Positions 19,174-27,521 are shown, numbered from the stretch's first letter. The stretch: 50,990 nt of DNA from Bradyrhizobium lablabi (GCF_018131005.1 NZ_JAFCJK010000020.1:1-50990), one strand, 5' to 3'. Notes: generated from the letters alone by a model not told the origin. A program made the numbers and translations.

Positions 19174-19198
19174 AACGGCGAGCCGGCCCTGCAGTTCC
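19174..19198 (-). promoter_or_regulatory. EcfG-type general stress promoter
   Basis: Read on the minus strand, GGAAC (19198-19194) is followed by 16 bp and CGTT (19177-19174). It lies 28 nt upstream of the ATG of the glycine-zipper gene. Confidence 0.72.
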
Positions 19199-19221
19199 CC
19201 GTTACACGTCGCGCGATCGCT

Positions 19222-20346
19222 TCAACGCTGCGGCTTGCCGCCATTGGCCACGACGCTGTCGAGGAAGGCGGCGGTCTCGCGGTTGAGAAACTCGACATCG
19301 GCCGGGATCGCACCGCCCGCCGCGGCGTGGCCGGTCACGGTGCCCGGGCTGATCGTCTTCATCGTCACGCCCGATATGTTCCTGCCCATCTCGGTCGGCT
19401 CGAATTCGGGATTGAGCAGGTCCTTGGTGCCGGTCAGGATCAGCGTCTTCGCCTTGATCGAGGCGAGCGCTTTGGCGGTGTCGCCGTTGAAGCCCGGCGT
19501 GGTGCCGACATCGTGCCGCTCATAGGCCCAGGTCTGGTAGATCCAGTCATTGGCGTCGAACGCCTTCATCATCGCGGTCTCCTGCTGCTCCATCCAGGGC
19601 AGCACGTCCATGCCGTTCTTGAACTGCGCCTGGTACATGTCCGGCGTGCGCGCCGACAGCAGCGAGAGGATGTCGCGCCACAGCCGGATGCCCTTCTCCG
19701 GCGGCGCCTCGTAGTTGCCGTCCTTCCAGGCCGGATCGGTCATGATCGCCTTGCGCGAGGCTTCGAGCACGGCAACCGTCCAGGCCGGGGTCCTGGCGAG
19801 CGGCACCATCGCGACCAGCGCGTCCATGAAGTCCGGGTGGCTGACGCCCCATTGCAGCACCTGCATGCCGCCCATCGACGGGCCGACCACGGCGACGACA
19901 TGGTCGATGCCGAGCTTTTCCTTCATCAGGCGATACTGCGATTCCACCATGTCGCGGATGGTGAATTTCGGAAACTGCATGCGCGGCTGCGCCTTCGAAT
20001 TGCTCGGCGAGGTCGAAAGCCCGTTGGCGATCGCATCGGTGCAGACGATGAAATACTTGTCGGTGTCGAGCGCCTTGCCGGGCCCGATCATGAAGTCGAG
20101 CCGGTGATGATTGCCCGAGATCGCCGTCACCATCAGGATGGCGTTGGATTTCGCCGCGTTCAGCGTGCCGTGGGTGACGTAGGAGATCGAGAAGTCCTTG
20201 ATCGCCTCGCCGCTCTCGAGCCCGAGGTCGCCTTCATTGTAGAGCTGGTGCGGCGGCTGCTGCGGCGTATGGGCAAGCGCCGGCGGCGGCAGAGCCGCAC
20301 AGGCCAGCAGGAAACCGGCCACGGTGAGTTCGGCGATGCGTTTCAT
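19222..20346 (-). CDS. Secreted alpha/beta hydrolase, MetX-like
   Basis: This 374-residue protein has a signal peptide (residues 1-25) and an alpha/beta hydrolase fold related to homoserine O-acetyltransferase. The nucleophile elbow is GPSMGG with Ser157. The acid is likely D309 in LTGTKDLL and the base H340 in GTVTGH. True MetX enzymes are cytosolic, so the signal peptide suggests a different, periplasmic esterase or acyltransferase role. The ATG at 20346 follows GGAGAGAG; an upstream in-frame extension to 20607 has no signal and is rejected. It is transcribed alone. Substrate unknown. Confidence 0.9.
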   Translation of the reverse strand: MKRIAELTVAGFLLACAALPPPALAHTPQQPPHQLYNEGDLGLESGEAIKDFSISYVTHGTLNAAKSNAILMVTAISGNHHRLDFMIGPGKALDTDKYFIVCTDAIANGLSTSPSNSKAQPRMQFPKFTIRDMVESQYRLMKEKLGIDHVVAVVGPSMGGMQVLQWGVSHPDFMDALVAMVPLARTPAWTVAVLEASRKAIMTDPAWKDGNYEAPPEKGIRLWRDILSLLSARTPDMYQAQFKNGMDVLPWMEQQETAMMKAFDANDWIYQTWAYERHDVGTTPGFNGDTAKALASIKAKTLILTGTKDLLNPEFEPTEMGRNISGVTMKTISPGTVTGHAAAGGAIPADVEFLNRETAAFLDSVVANGGKPQR

Positions 20347-20757
20347 TGATCTCTCTCCCCATTGCGGCGGCTTCGACGACCGCCTTCCCGCGCAAAGGAT
20401 ACGGGCTGGCCGGGCGCCGGCAAGTCCGCGCGACGATAATTTGGCGAATGCGGCACGCGGAATAAACCGGAGCTTCCGCGGTTGCGGCGCCGCAGCCATC
20501 GCCGTTCTGTCATTCCTCTGTACACGCCAAGATTGCCGAATTGCCCGCGGCTGACAATCGGCGGCAAGCACTGTGAACCGCCTCACATTCAGGTGACGTC
20601 CACGCAATCGTGTAATGCGAAATTGTTATTTGCGTTTTTGCCATTCCGCACTATGTGACGGCGGAATAGTGAAAAGCAGCAACCTGGCACGGCGTCGACG
20701 CTGACGCCCTGAGCCCCATGCTGTTTTGGAAATCCCGTTTTTCAGGAACACCGCAAA
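20347..20757. other. Intergenic region between divergent genes
   Basis: No gene is seen in these 411 bp. An AT-richer part around 20600-20680 contains two interleaved inverted pairs: ATTCCGC (20643-20649) with GCGGAAT (20661-20667), and CACTAT (20649-20654) with ATAGTG (20666-20671). They could be an operator for the NTF2-like gene at 20758 or for the divergent hydrolase. Confidence 0.4.
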
Positions 20758-21192
20758 ATGACAGAGCATAGTCTCTGGCGTTTTTCGCGCGCATTCCATC
20801 GCGCGATCAATGAACGCCAGCTTGGTGATCTCGAGCCCCTCGTCGATGACGAGGTCGATTGGGCAATTTACGGACCGATCGAGATGTTTCCCTTCTTCGG
20901 CGCGCGCCGGGGCAAGGCGGCCGTGCTCGAGGTGATCAGACAGATCAGCGAAAACGTCCGGGTGCACCGCTTCGATCGCGAGTCGATCATGCTGGGCGTG
21001 GATTCGGCGTCCTCGATGATGCGCTACTCGCTGACGGCGCTGGACTCCAACAAACCGATCTCGGTGCGGATCGCGCATTTCGCCCAGTTCAAGGCCGGCA
21101 AGCTGACCAGCTTCCGCGTCCTGGTCGACAGCTTTGACCTGGTCGAGCAGACCGTGGGCTCTCCCATCCATCTGCCGCGCATGGCCGGATAA
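20758..21192 (+). CDS. NTF2-like / SnoaL-fold protein
   Basis: This 144-residue protein fits the NTF2-like superfamily. It has an N-terminal helix pair, DDEVDWAIYGP followed by FPFFGARRGKAAVLEVIRQI, then beta strands ending FKAGKLTSFRVLVDSFDLVEQ. The fold forms a small-molecule cavity used by isomerases and binding proteins. No catalytic pair can be assigned. No signal peptide is present. It stands alone between an intergenic region and a hairpin at 21269. The start is the ATG at 20758. Confidence 0.88.
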   Translation: MTEHSLWRFSRAFHRAINERQLGDLEPLVDDEVDWAIYGPIEMFPFFGARRGKAAVLEVIRQISENVRVHRFDRESIMLGVDSASSMMRYSLTALDSNKPISVRIAHFAQFKAGKLTSFRVLVDSFDLVEQTVGSPIHLPRMAG

Positions 21193-21268
21193 CCCTTCGC
21201 TCCGCCCAATCCGGTTGCCCCTTCCCGGGGCAAAAGCGCGAAGCCTGTCTTCGCGCTGAGGTCCGGGG

Positions 21269-21311
21269 CATCCACGTTCGGTCCTCTCCAGCCCCAGGAC
21301 GGACGTGGATG
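21269..21311 (+). other. Hairpin, possible terminator or leader
   Basis: The outer arms ATCCACGT (21270-21277) and ACGTGGAT (21303-21310) and the inner arms GTCCT (21281-21285) and AGGAC (21296-21300) form one stem-loop. It lies 77 nt after the NTF2-like gene. There is no clear T run, so it is a weak terminator at best, or part of the leader of the next gene. Confidence 0.4.
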
Positions 21312-21411
21312 GCCGGGACGGCCGTCCCCTGCCGGCGCGGACCCTCGGGGCCCGCCTTAATTTTGCACCATGGGAACCGCATTCTGTGGCGCTGGAATTT
21401 GCGGGCTGGGA

Positions 21412-22320
21412 ATGACCTCCACATCACGATTTGGCTGGGCCAGGCTGCCGGTGCTGGCGGCGGGCTTCACCCTGGCTATGGCGCTCGCAGCCGTCGCGCA
21501 AACTCCTCCCGCGCAGGACACCGATCAGTCGGCGGAGGCGGCCGCTCCCGCAGCCGACGCCGCTGACGCCGACCTCATGAACGATATCGACGAGAGCAAG
21601 CTCGACTGGAGCCAGCTCGACACCGACCCGACGGCCCTGCCGGCGCTGTCGCCGAAGGGATCGGGAAAGCCGGCAGGCGCGGCCGGCGGCAACGCGGCCT
21701 GGTCGTCCAACCGCAACGCCAACGGCACGTCGGCGGTGTCGGTGAAGGAGGCGATCTCGCCGTTTCTCGATACCCGCATCGGCGCCGACATAACGGTCGC
21801 GAAGCAGGGCACGCTTACTGCATCGGAGCAGTTGTCGGAGCGGCTCGCCAATGGCGGCAGCCTGCCGCAATCCTCCGGCAGCGCCTGGGCCGCGATCAGC
21901 GCGCCGGGGGTCGCCTCGATCTGGGACCAGACCTCGGTCGAGGCTCGCGTCGATCCCGGCACCGATCAGAGCAGGATCGGCACGTCGCTAAGTAAATCCG
22001 TGCCACTGTCAGACCAATATTCGCTCACGCTGCAGAACGCCTACAACGTCATACAGCAGGGCGTCGTGCCGGTGCCCGGCATTGTCGGCCATCCCTGGCG
22101 CAGCTACGAGACCGACCAGTCGGCCAGGCTCAGCGTTAACGACAGCGGCACCAGCATCGTCGCCGGACAGACGCTGTCGACCAGCGACGACAAATGGCTG
22201 CGCCGGATCGGCGCGGAGCAGAAGCTGTTCGACGGCGTCACCGTCTCGGGCTCGATCGGCGAAACCGCGCAGGGCGCCACGAGCAAGAGCATCAGCGCCG
22301 GCTTCAAAACGAGCTGGTAA
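21412..22320 (+). CDS. Exported hypothetical protein
   Basis: I do not recognise a family. The protein of about 302 residues has a signal peptide (MTSTSRFGWARLPVLAAGF, ending near AVAQ at residue 30). An acidic Ala-rich linker follows. The C-terminal half is rich in Ser, Thr, Gly and alternating hydrophobic residues, ending in FKTSW. That pattern and the terminal aromatic residue suggest a beta-rich envelope or outer-membrane protein (inference). An in-frame ATG at 21370 would add 14 residues; neither has a clear ribosome site, and 21412 gives the better signal peptide. Its only close neighbour is the coiled-coil gene 166 nt downstream. Confidence 0.75.
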   Translation: MTSTSRFGWARLPVLAAGFTLAMALAAVAQTPPAQDTDQSAEAAAPAADAADADLMNDIDESKLDWSQLDTDPTALPALSPKGSGKPAGAAGGNAAWSSNRNANGTSAVSVKEAISPFLDTRIGADITVAKQGTLTASEQLSERLANGGSLPQSSGSAWAAISAPGVASIWDQTSVEARVDPGTDQSRIGTSLSKSVPLSDQYSLTLQNAYNVIQQGVVPVPGIVGHPWRSYETDQSARLSVNDSGTSIVAGQTLSTSDDKWLRRIGAEQKLFDGVTVSGSIGETAQGATSKSISAGFKTSW

Positions 22321-22485
22321 GGCCCGGTAACGACCTCTTATCCTTCATTTCATGTTCCGCGAATGATCGAGCATTCGCCGCAACTTGGCCCAGATGCGGT
22401 CAAATTCGGCGGTCCTATTGGGCCCTTCGTCAATTCGTCGTGCGGGGGGAAATCCGCGCTCGTTACGCGAACCAGGGGAAAGCCG

Positions 22486-22902
22486 ATGAACGCTACCAAT
22501 CGCTCCGAAGAAATTGAGACTGAATCGGACGTCGACACCAACCTTGCCGCCGTCTCCGAAGTCGAGGCCGGTATCCGCGACTTCGTGCGCAACGACATCG
22601 CCTATCTGCGGCGGCCCGTGGTGAGCACGGAAACCGCTCCGCCGGAGCCGAGCGCCGACGCCACCGTCAACAACGTCAACTCGCTGATCCAGCGCGTCGC
22701 CGGCACCTCGCTGGCCGAGATCGAAAAGCTGATCTCGGAGCTCGAGAGCCTGCGCGACCTCCTGCATGCCGAGGGCCAGCGTGTCCAGCGCGAGATCTCC
22801 GGCTACGCCCAGCTCAGCCAGGCCGCGATGAAGTCGACGCGCATGATCGCCGACAACGTCACACAGTGGAAGCGTGCCGCCGACGGCCTGCGCAACAGCT
22901 AA
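22486..22902 (+). CDS. Coiled-coil hypothetical protein
   Basis: This 138-residue soluble protein has an acidic N-terminus. A helical C-terminal half (VNSLIQRVAGTSLAEIEKLI and onwards) shows heptad-like hydrophobic spacing. No named family is recognised. The ATG at 22486 follows AGGGGAAA at good spacing, and earlier in-frame starts lack one. An intrinsic terminator follows at 22928. Function unknown. Confidence 0.8.
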   Translation: MNATNRSEEIETESDVDTNLAAVSEVEAGIRDFVRNDIAYLRRPVVSTETAPPEPSADATVNNVNSLIQRVAGTSLAEIEKLISELESLRDLLHAEGQRVQREISGYAQLSQAAMKSTRMIADNVTQWKRAADGLRNS

Positions 22903-22927
22903 TGACGATCGGTCGCAGGACCAACAT

Positions 22928-22965
22928 CCGCCGCGTCCCTCACGGGGCGCGGCGGCTCCATTTTG
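22928..22965 (+). terminator. Intrinsic terminator
   Basis: The arms CCGCCGCG (22928-22935) and CGCGGCGG (22948-22955) form a GC-rich stem extended by an inner CCC/GGG, followed by CTCCATTTT. It lies 26 nt after the coiled-coil gene. Confidence 0.8.
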
Positions 22966-23133
22966 AGGCTTTTTCCGGCTGGAATGGCCGCCGCTGATGT
23001 GGCAAGAACTGAGTGTAAGCGATTCTTGCACAAACGATTCCCGTCGACATTGGAAGTAAGTTTTTGGAGCGCAGGCCGCAACGCAGTCGCGCGTCGTCAC
23101 CCGGCGGCCGGAATTTTTTGGGGGGCTTCATTC

Positions 23134-23271
23134 ATGCAAAGCGTTCGACCAGACAACAGCGATCCCATTCCGCTGCCCCAGCCCCAGCGCGGCGTCGGCA
23201 CGATCATGATCCGGTTTGTCGGACTGTTGGCCGCTGCGACCGTCGTCATGGTGCTGATCTGGAATCGGTAG
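23134..23271 (+). CDS. Very small single-helix membrane protein
   Basis: This 45-residue protein has a polar, Pro-rich N-terminal half (PIPLPQPQRGVGT) and one C-terminal membrane helix (IMIRFVGLLAAATVVMVLIW). A GGGGGG stretch lies 10 nt upstream of the ATG. No family is recognised. It converges on a similar-sized membrane protein at 23315-23458. Confidence 0.6.
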   Translation: MQSVRPDNSDPIPLPQPQRGVGTIMIRFVGLLAAATVVMVLIWNR

Positions 23272-23314
23272 CGTCCGTATCGGCGATCAGCCGTTATGGT
23301 TATCAGGTCCTGAA

Positions 23315-23458
23315 TCAGCGATCGATGCTCGCGGTGGTTTCGAGCGAATAGCTGCCGTCGGCAACACTCTTCACGATCAGGCCGGTGGCAAGCATCACCG
23401 TGACCGTCACGGCCGCGAAGATAATGCCGAGAATTTTCAGCGCACCGCGGTCTGCCAT
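23315..23458 (-). CDS. Very small single-helix membrane protein
   Basis: This 47-residue protein begins MADRGALK. One membrane helix follows (ILGIIFAAVTVTVMLATGLIV) and the C-terminus is polar. The ATG at 23458 follows AGGGGAC, which favours it over an in-frame start at 23509. Function unknown; likely an inner-membrane peptide. Confidence 0.68.
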   Translation of the reverse strand: MADRGALKILGIIFAAVTVTVMLATGLIVKSVADGSYSLETTASIDR

Positions 23459-23612
23459 AGTCGTCCCCTGAAGTACCTGCCCAAATCCATATGGCACTGA
23501 CAAGTTCAAAATGCGTTAGCAGGAAATCGGTTCCGTGCAATACACAAGCGCTTCGGCGCGCGGCTTATCGGCTCACCATGGCGTCCGCGCAACATGAGGC
23601 GCGGCTGCAACG

Positions 23613-24095
23613 TCAGGAACCGGGATGGCGCCGCGGCACGAAGGCGGTCGCAAGGAACGAGAACGCCACCTCGCCGCGCTGATTGATGCCGGTATTGCGG
23701 GCCTGCACGACGCCCCATTCGGGGCGCTTTTCCGAGGTGCGCCTGGTCTCGACCTGGCTGCTGAAGCTCAGCGTATCTTCGGCAAGCACGGGCTTGATCC
23801 AGCGCAACTCGCGAAAGCCCGGAGACGGCCCCCATACCGCGACCGTCTCCCCGCGCGCGGCGGCTTCCTCCGACTGACGTTTGCCGTCGGCGACCAGCAG
23901 CTTCATGCACACGGCGGCGACGTGCCAGCCCGACGCGGCAAGCCCGCCGAACAGCGAGTTGCGCCCCTCCTCTTCGTCGAGATGGAAGCGCTGCGGATCG
24001 AACTGCCTGGCGAACCGCTTGATGTCCTCGGCGGTGAAGGTGAACGAGCCGAACTCGCGCCGCGCGCCGATTTCGATGTCTTCAAAGAAGCGCAT
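23613..24095 (-). CDS. MaoC-fold (hot-dog) protein, second of a pair
   Basis: This 160-residue MaoC-like protein has the hydratase-type motif FDPQRFHLDEEEG, with the usual Asp and His five residues apart, then FGGLAASGWH. It is a hot-dog-fold enzyme or thioester-binding protein, of the type that hydrates enoyl-CoA in the cytosol. The ATG at 24095 follows GGAGG and lies 14 nt after the stop of the paralogous gene at 24110-24562. The two are clearly related (FDPQ...HLDEE and SGWH in both) and form an operon, perhaps making a heterodimer, a known arrangement in the family. Substrate unassigned. Confidence 0.9.
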   Translation of the reverse strand: MRFFEDIEIGARREFGSFTFTAEDIKRFARQFDPQRFHLDEEEGRNSLFGGLAASGWHVAAVCMKLLVADGKRQSEEAAARGETVAVWGPSPGFRELRWIKPVLAEDTLSFSSQVETRRTSEKRPEWGVVQARNTGINQRGEVAFSFLATAFVPRRHPGS

Positions 24096-24109
24096 GCGGT
24101 CCTCCTCGA

Positions 24110-24562
24110 TCACGATGCGTCGCGGCGACGCACGATGATCGGCGACTCCATATCACAAAGCACCTGCCCGCTTGCATTGCGGACCGCGGCCCTGAACGTG
24201 ACGATGCCGGTCTCGGGGCGGCTGCGCGAGACGCGGGCCTCGGCCACATCGACGTCCAGCATCAGATCGTCGCCCGGGCGCAGCGGCGCGAGCCAGCGCA
24301 TCTCATTGACGCCGGGCGAGCCGAGCGAGGCGGTGCGGCCGATGAAGCCGTCGAACAGCATCCGCATCATGATCGAGCCCAGATGCCAGCCCGAGCCGGA
24401 CAGGCCCTTGAGCATCGTTTTGCGCGCCGCTTCCTCGTCGAGATGCATCGGCTGTGGGTCGAACTCGCGGGCAAAGGCGAGGATCTCCTCGCGCGTCACA
24501 TGGCGGGGGCCGAACGTGCCGAAGCGGCCGGGCTTGAAGTCTTCAAAGGTCAGCGTGGTCAT
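24110..24562 (-). CDS. MaoC-fold (hot-dog) protein, first of a pair
   Basis: This 150-residue MaoC-like protein has FDPQPMHLDEEAA (catalytic Asp and His positions) and LKGLSGSGWHLGSIMMR. The C-terminal strands include RPGDDLMLDVDVAEA, which in this family form the substrate tunnel. It is the promoter-proximal gene of a two-gene operon with its paralog. No ribosome site is obvious before the ATG at 24562. Likely a cytosolic enoyl-CoA hydratase-like enzyme or subunit; the exact role is unknown. Confidence 0.9.
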   Translation of the reverse strand: MTTLTFEDFKPGRFGTFGPRHVTREEILAFAREFDPQPMHLDEEAARKTMLKGLSGSGWHLGSIMMRMLFDGFIGRTASLGSPGVNEMRWLAPLRPGDDLMLDVDVAEARVSRSRPETGIVTFRAAVRNASGQVLCDMESPIIVRRRDAS

Positions 24563-24730
24563 GGAGTGACGATATGCCGGAAACGAACCCGATTGTGACC
24601 GTTATTTGCGGCAATCACAACCAGCCCACTCGCATAGCTTGCACCTGACTTGCCCGGCGCCCTGTTCGGAGCTAGCCCTTGGTCCTCAGGCGTGACGCGA
24701 ATCATGTCCGAATTGCCGGGAGAACCACCG

Positions 24731-25024
24731 ATGTTCGATTTTAAGGATCTTTTTCAGTGGGACCGTTTCATCACGCCCACGATCATCAAGACGTTCTACT
24801 GGCTCGTGATCGGGGTCATCGTGCTGTTCGGAATCTCCGGCATCCTGTCCAGCCTGTCCGCGATGGCGATCAGCCCGTTCGTCGGATTTGTCCTGCTGCT
24901 CGCATCAATCGCCAGTGTCGTGGTCGGCATCGTGTTCTCGCGCATCGTGGCGGAGTTCGTCCTGATCGTATTTCGCATCAACGAGCACCTCGGCGCGATC
25001 CGCGACAAGGGCGGCATGCGCTGA
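24731..25024 (+). CDS. DUF4282 membrane protein
   Basis: This 97-residue protein fits DUF4282. It starts MFDFKDLFQWDRFITPTIIK. Two membrane helices follow (FYWLVIGVIVLFGISGIL and FVGFVLLLASIASVVVGIVF). Between the second helix and the basic C-terminus is the conserved tail FSRIVAEFVLIVFRINEHLG. The ATG at 24731 follows GGGAGAA. Family function is unknown. A near-match to an EcfG promoter (GGAAA-N16-CGTT) lies about 130 nt upstream, with one mismatch. Confidence 0.88.
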   Translation: MFDFKDLFQWDRFITPTIIKTFYWLVIGVIVLFGISGILSSLSAMAISPFVGFVLLLASIASVVVGIVFSRIVAEFVLIVFRINEHLGAIRDKGGMR

Positions 25025-25143
25025 CGTGCCGGCGCTTGGTTAAGCGGCGGTGACCGCGGCGCTGCAAAGTCGAGCGGCCCGGAGAGCCGGAGTTTAGCGT
25101 TTTGGGCTTATCGCTGTCCCCCGGACAAAACCGGGGGAGACCA

Positions 25144-25293
25144 ATGAACCAGCCAATCAATCACGATCCGCGCTATCCGATCTGCGAGCGCGCCCAGCGG
25201 ATGCAGGACGTGCTGCTGGTGTCGTCGTTTGCGATCTGGGCGACGGTGATCGGCTTCGTGCCGATCATGACCTACCGCCTGCTTTTGGCCTGA
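25144..25293 (+). CDS. Very small single-helix membrane protein
   Basis: This 49-residue protein has a polar N-terminus with two positively charged patches and a C-terminal helix (VLLVSSFAIWATVIGFVPIM) ending TYRLLLA. The ATG follows GGGGGAG. It resembles the 50-residue product at 25427-25579 in size and layout: an aromatic residue in the helix, a Pro near its end, and a short Tyr/Leu tail. Confidence 0.68.
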   Translation: MNQPINHDPRYPICERAQRMQDVLLVSSFAIWATVIGFVPIMTYRLLLA

Positions 25294-25426
25294 GGCGACT
25301 TCCGCCCGGTCAGTGGTTAATCCGCGGTAGCACCTGTGGTCAAATGCGAGCGAAACTGCGACCGGGATCTTAACAGGCAAGCGCGTATCACCTCCGCGCT
25401 ACGAACAAGAACTGTGCGGGGGCAAC

Positions 25427-25579
25427 GTGAATTCCGAAGAACATTGCATTGCCGTAAGGCCGGAACTTGCTGCGAAGCCCGGCTTTACGACCGAGGATAT
25501 TTTGTGGGCTATAGGCATCTGGTCGGTGATCCTGACCCTGACGCCGGTGATCGTTTTCTACATGCTGATGGTGGCGTAG
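25427..25579 (+). CDS. Very small single-helix membrane protein, GTG start
   Basis: The 50-residue reading frame starts at a GTG preceded by GCGGGGGCAAC. It encodes a polar N-terminus (MNSEEHCIAVRPELAAKPGF) and a helix ILWAIGIWSVILTLTPVIVF with the tail YMLMVA. It is probably a paralog of the gene at 25144-25293. It is short, so confidence is moderate. Confidence 0.55.
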   Translation: MNSEEHCIAVRPELAAKPGFTTEDILWAIGIWSVILTLTPVIVFYMLMVA

Positions 25580-25807
25580 CGCCACCTCTGCCATCGAAAG
25601 CAAGCCGACGAGCAATTCATGGCCGCACATGAATTGCTTCGTCGTTCTTGTTCGCGACCAGAGCAATATCGGTTCTGATTGAGTCAGAACCGAAGCTTCG
25701 CGTCTTCCTTGCGCGAACCGGCATCCACTTCGCTCGAAAACGCAATAATGAAACTGCCAACGAAAAACGCGCCGTGTCCGCGCGTTCCTGGTCCGCCCGG
25801 GCTGTGG

Positions 25808-26488
25808 CTACGCGGCCTGCTTGTGCATCGCGCCGGAGGTCGACGCCGTGCCGCGGATCGCCTTGATCGAGCGTTCGATCGCAGCCCACAACCGATTGAT
25901 CTCGGCAGCCGCGCGGCCCTCCGCATAATATTCGCGGGCGCCTTCACCTTGGCCGAGCGCCATCAGGAGGTCGGCGCGGTTGGAAATCTGGCCGCTCCAC
26001 ACCGGCGCACGGAATTTCGCCAATGCCTCACGCGCGATCGCGACGATGCGGCTCTCGACGCCGTCACGTTGCGCGGGCGCGCCGTTGATCACGACGGCAT
26101 AGGGTTTGCGCGCCGTGCGGCAGGTCTGGATCGTTTCCTGCACCGCGTTGACGTCGAACACGCCGGGCCGCGCCGGAATGATCACCATCGTGGCGTTCTT
26201 GATCGCATCGTCGACGACGGCCGACAGGTTCGGCGGCGTGTCGATGAACACCCACTCGATGCCGTCTCGCTTGGCGGCAGCGATGATGCTGCCGACGGAA
26301 TTTACCGCCGCCTTGATCGGCGGCTCATTGGTGCCCCGCAATTTGTGCCAGAGGGTGAGCGAGCCCTGCGGATCCGCATCGATCAACAGACACGGCTTCG
26401 TTGCCTTGTGCACTTGCGCGGCAAGGTGAGCAGCCAGGGTGCTTTTCCCCGAGCCCCCCTTACGCGAAGCGAAAACAATGACGTTCAT
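25808..26488 (-). CDS. Orphan ParA-family ATPase
   Basis: This 226-residue ATPase has the deviant Walker A KGGSGKST (residues 10-17), LLIDADPQGS as Walker A', and FIDTPPNLS as Walker B. MinD/ParA-family ATPases dimerise on ATP and position DNA or protein cargo. No ParB, plasmid origin or chemotaxis cluster lies next to it, so its cargo is unknown. The start at 26488 is the only one that keeps the N-terminal strand MNVIVFASRKGG. The C-terminal tail is typical of small chromosomal ParA orphans in alphaproteobacteria. Confidence 0.92.
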   Translation of the reverse strand: MNVIVFASRKGGSGKSTLAAHLAAQVHKATKPCLLIDADPQGSLTLWHKLRGTNEPPIKAAVNSVGSIIAAAKRDGIEWVFIDTPPNLSAVVDDAIKNATMVIIPARPGVFDVNAVQETIQTCRTARKPYAVVINGAPAQRDGVESRIVAIAREALAKFRAPVWSGQISNRADLLMALGQGEGAREYYAEGRAAAEINRLWAAIERSIKAIRGTASTSGAMHKQAA

Positions 26489-26616
26489 ACCTTAGCCTCC
26501 AGATTGACCCCAGAAGCCGAAAATGAATCAGCGCGCTGATTCGCGAAAGAAAAAAATAACTTGCATGTCAAAAAGTGGCCAAGATTACCAGGGTGCGTTG
26601 GCTTTTGAGTCACACG

Positions 26617-26928
26617 TCACTGTGCGCGCTTCGCGCGCTCGCGCTCGCTCCATTTGCGCACTGCCCAGCCAAGCATCTTCGCGATCGGTTTCTGCAGGAA
26701 CGGCACATCCTGCGCGAACAAAAGGAGTCCGAGCGGCAGCATCCAGAGCCCGAGCACCGGCAGAATGCTGAATATGCCGCCGAGGATCAGCAGGATCGCG
26801 AGCGGAATCCGCACATAGCGCGACGACGGCTTGCGCACCCAGCCGAGAAATCGCGCCGGTCCAGCCGGAAGCCTGGCCTCGAACCAGGCGAAATGCCGAT
26901 CGATCTCCTTTTTGTAGAAGTCGCTCAC
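26617..26928 (-). CDS. Small membrane protein, unknown
   Basis: This 103-residue protein begins with an amphipathic polar part (SDFYKKEIDRHFAWFEARLP). Two tight membrane helices follow (IPLAILLILGGIFSILPVLG and LWMLPLGLLLFAQDVPFL) and the C-terminus is Arg/Lys-rich. The GTG at 26928 follows GGAGAG and replaces a longer start that lacks a ribosome site. No named family is recognised. The polar ends on both sides suggest that they face the cytosol. Confidence 0.75.
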   Translation of the reverse strand: MSDFYKKEIDRHFAWFEARLPAGPARFLGWVRKPSSRYVRIPLAILLILGGIFSILPVLGLWMLPLGLLLFAQDVPFLQKPIAKMLGWAVRKWSERERAKRAQ

Positions 26929-27135
26929 GCCTCTCTCCTGCTCTATCCCGCACGGCGAGATCGAGTCCCTTCGTGAAGAACACATGAGAGCAGAGATGAT
27001 GCTGTGTGACGGCATCACAAGGCGTCAGTCTGTCGCGTGCAATGGCCTTGAAATTGCGGGCGCGCGATCCACCGCAATGCTGCAAGCCGGGCGCCGCCAT
27101 AGGTTCGTGAAGTCCGGGAAAGCCAAAAGAAGCAA

Positions 27136-27486
27136 CTAACTGTTGCCAGACCTGGTGACCACGATGCGACAGAGAAGGCTGGATAGAAACGCGTGCAGCC
27201 CGACGGCCGGCCAAAGAAGAACCCCTGCAAACTCGCCCACGAGTGCGATGTAACCGAGATAGAGCGTCACGGCCGCGCTATATGCGAACATGCCAGTTGC
27301 CGGAGTGCCTGGCCAACATGAAATTCCCAGAGCGATCAGTGCAATGCCAGCCACCCGTGCGACCGGGATTGCGATCCCGGCAAGCGGCTGCCCCAGCAAC
27401 ACTTGACCGACGACCGACGGGACAGCCAGCAACGCCAATCCCGTCACAGCCTCGGCGATGGCGGCGAAAACCAGCACTTTCTTCAT
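27136..27486 (-). CDS. Small four-helix membrane protein
   Basis: This 116-residue, very hydrophobic protein has about four helices and begins MKKVLVFAAIAEAVTGLALL. No named family is recognised. It starts 35 nt after the stop of the arylsulfatase on the same strand, so it is likely the distal gene of that operon. A role in export or in anchoring the sulfatase is possible but not shown. Confidence 0.75.
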   Translation of the reverse strand: MKKVLVFAAIAEAVTGLALLAVPSVVGQVLLGQPLAGIAIPVARVAGIALIALGISCWPGTPATGMFAYSAAVTLYLGYIALVGEFAGVLLWPAVGLHAFLSSLLCRIVVTRSGNS

Positions 27487-27521
27487 CCCGCCGACGACCT
27501 CATGCGCCGCGCAAGCAGTCT

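Noticed and set aside
24590..24620. EcfG promoter for the DUF4282 gene
   Set aside because: The -35 reads GGAAA and not GGAAC, and the distance to the start is about 130 nt, so it is mentioned only in the gene entry.
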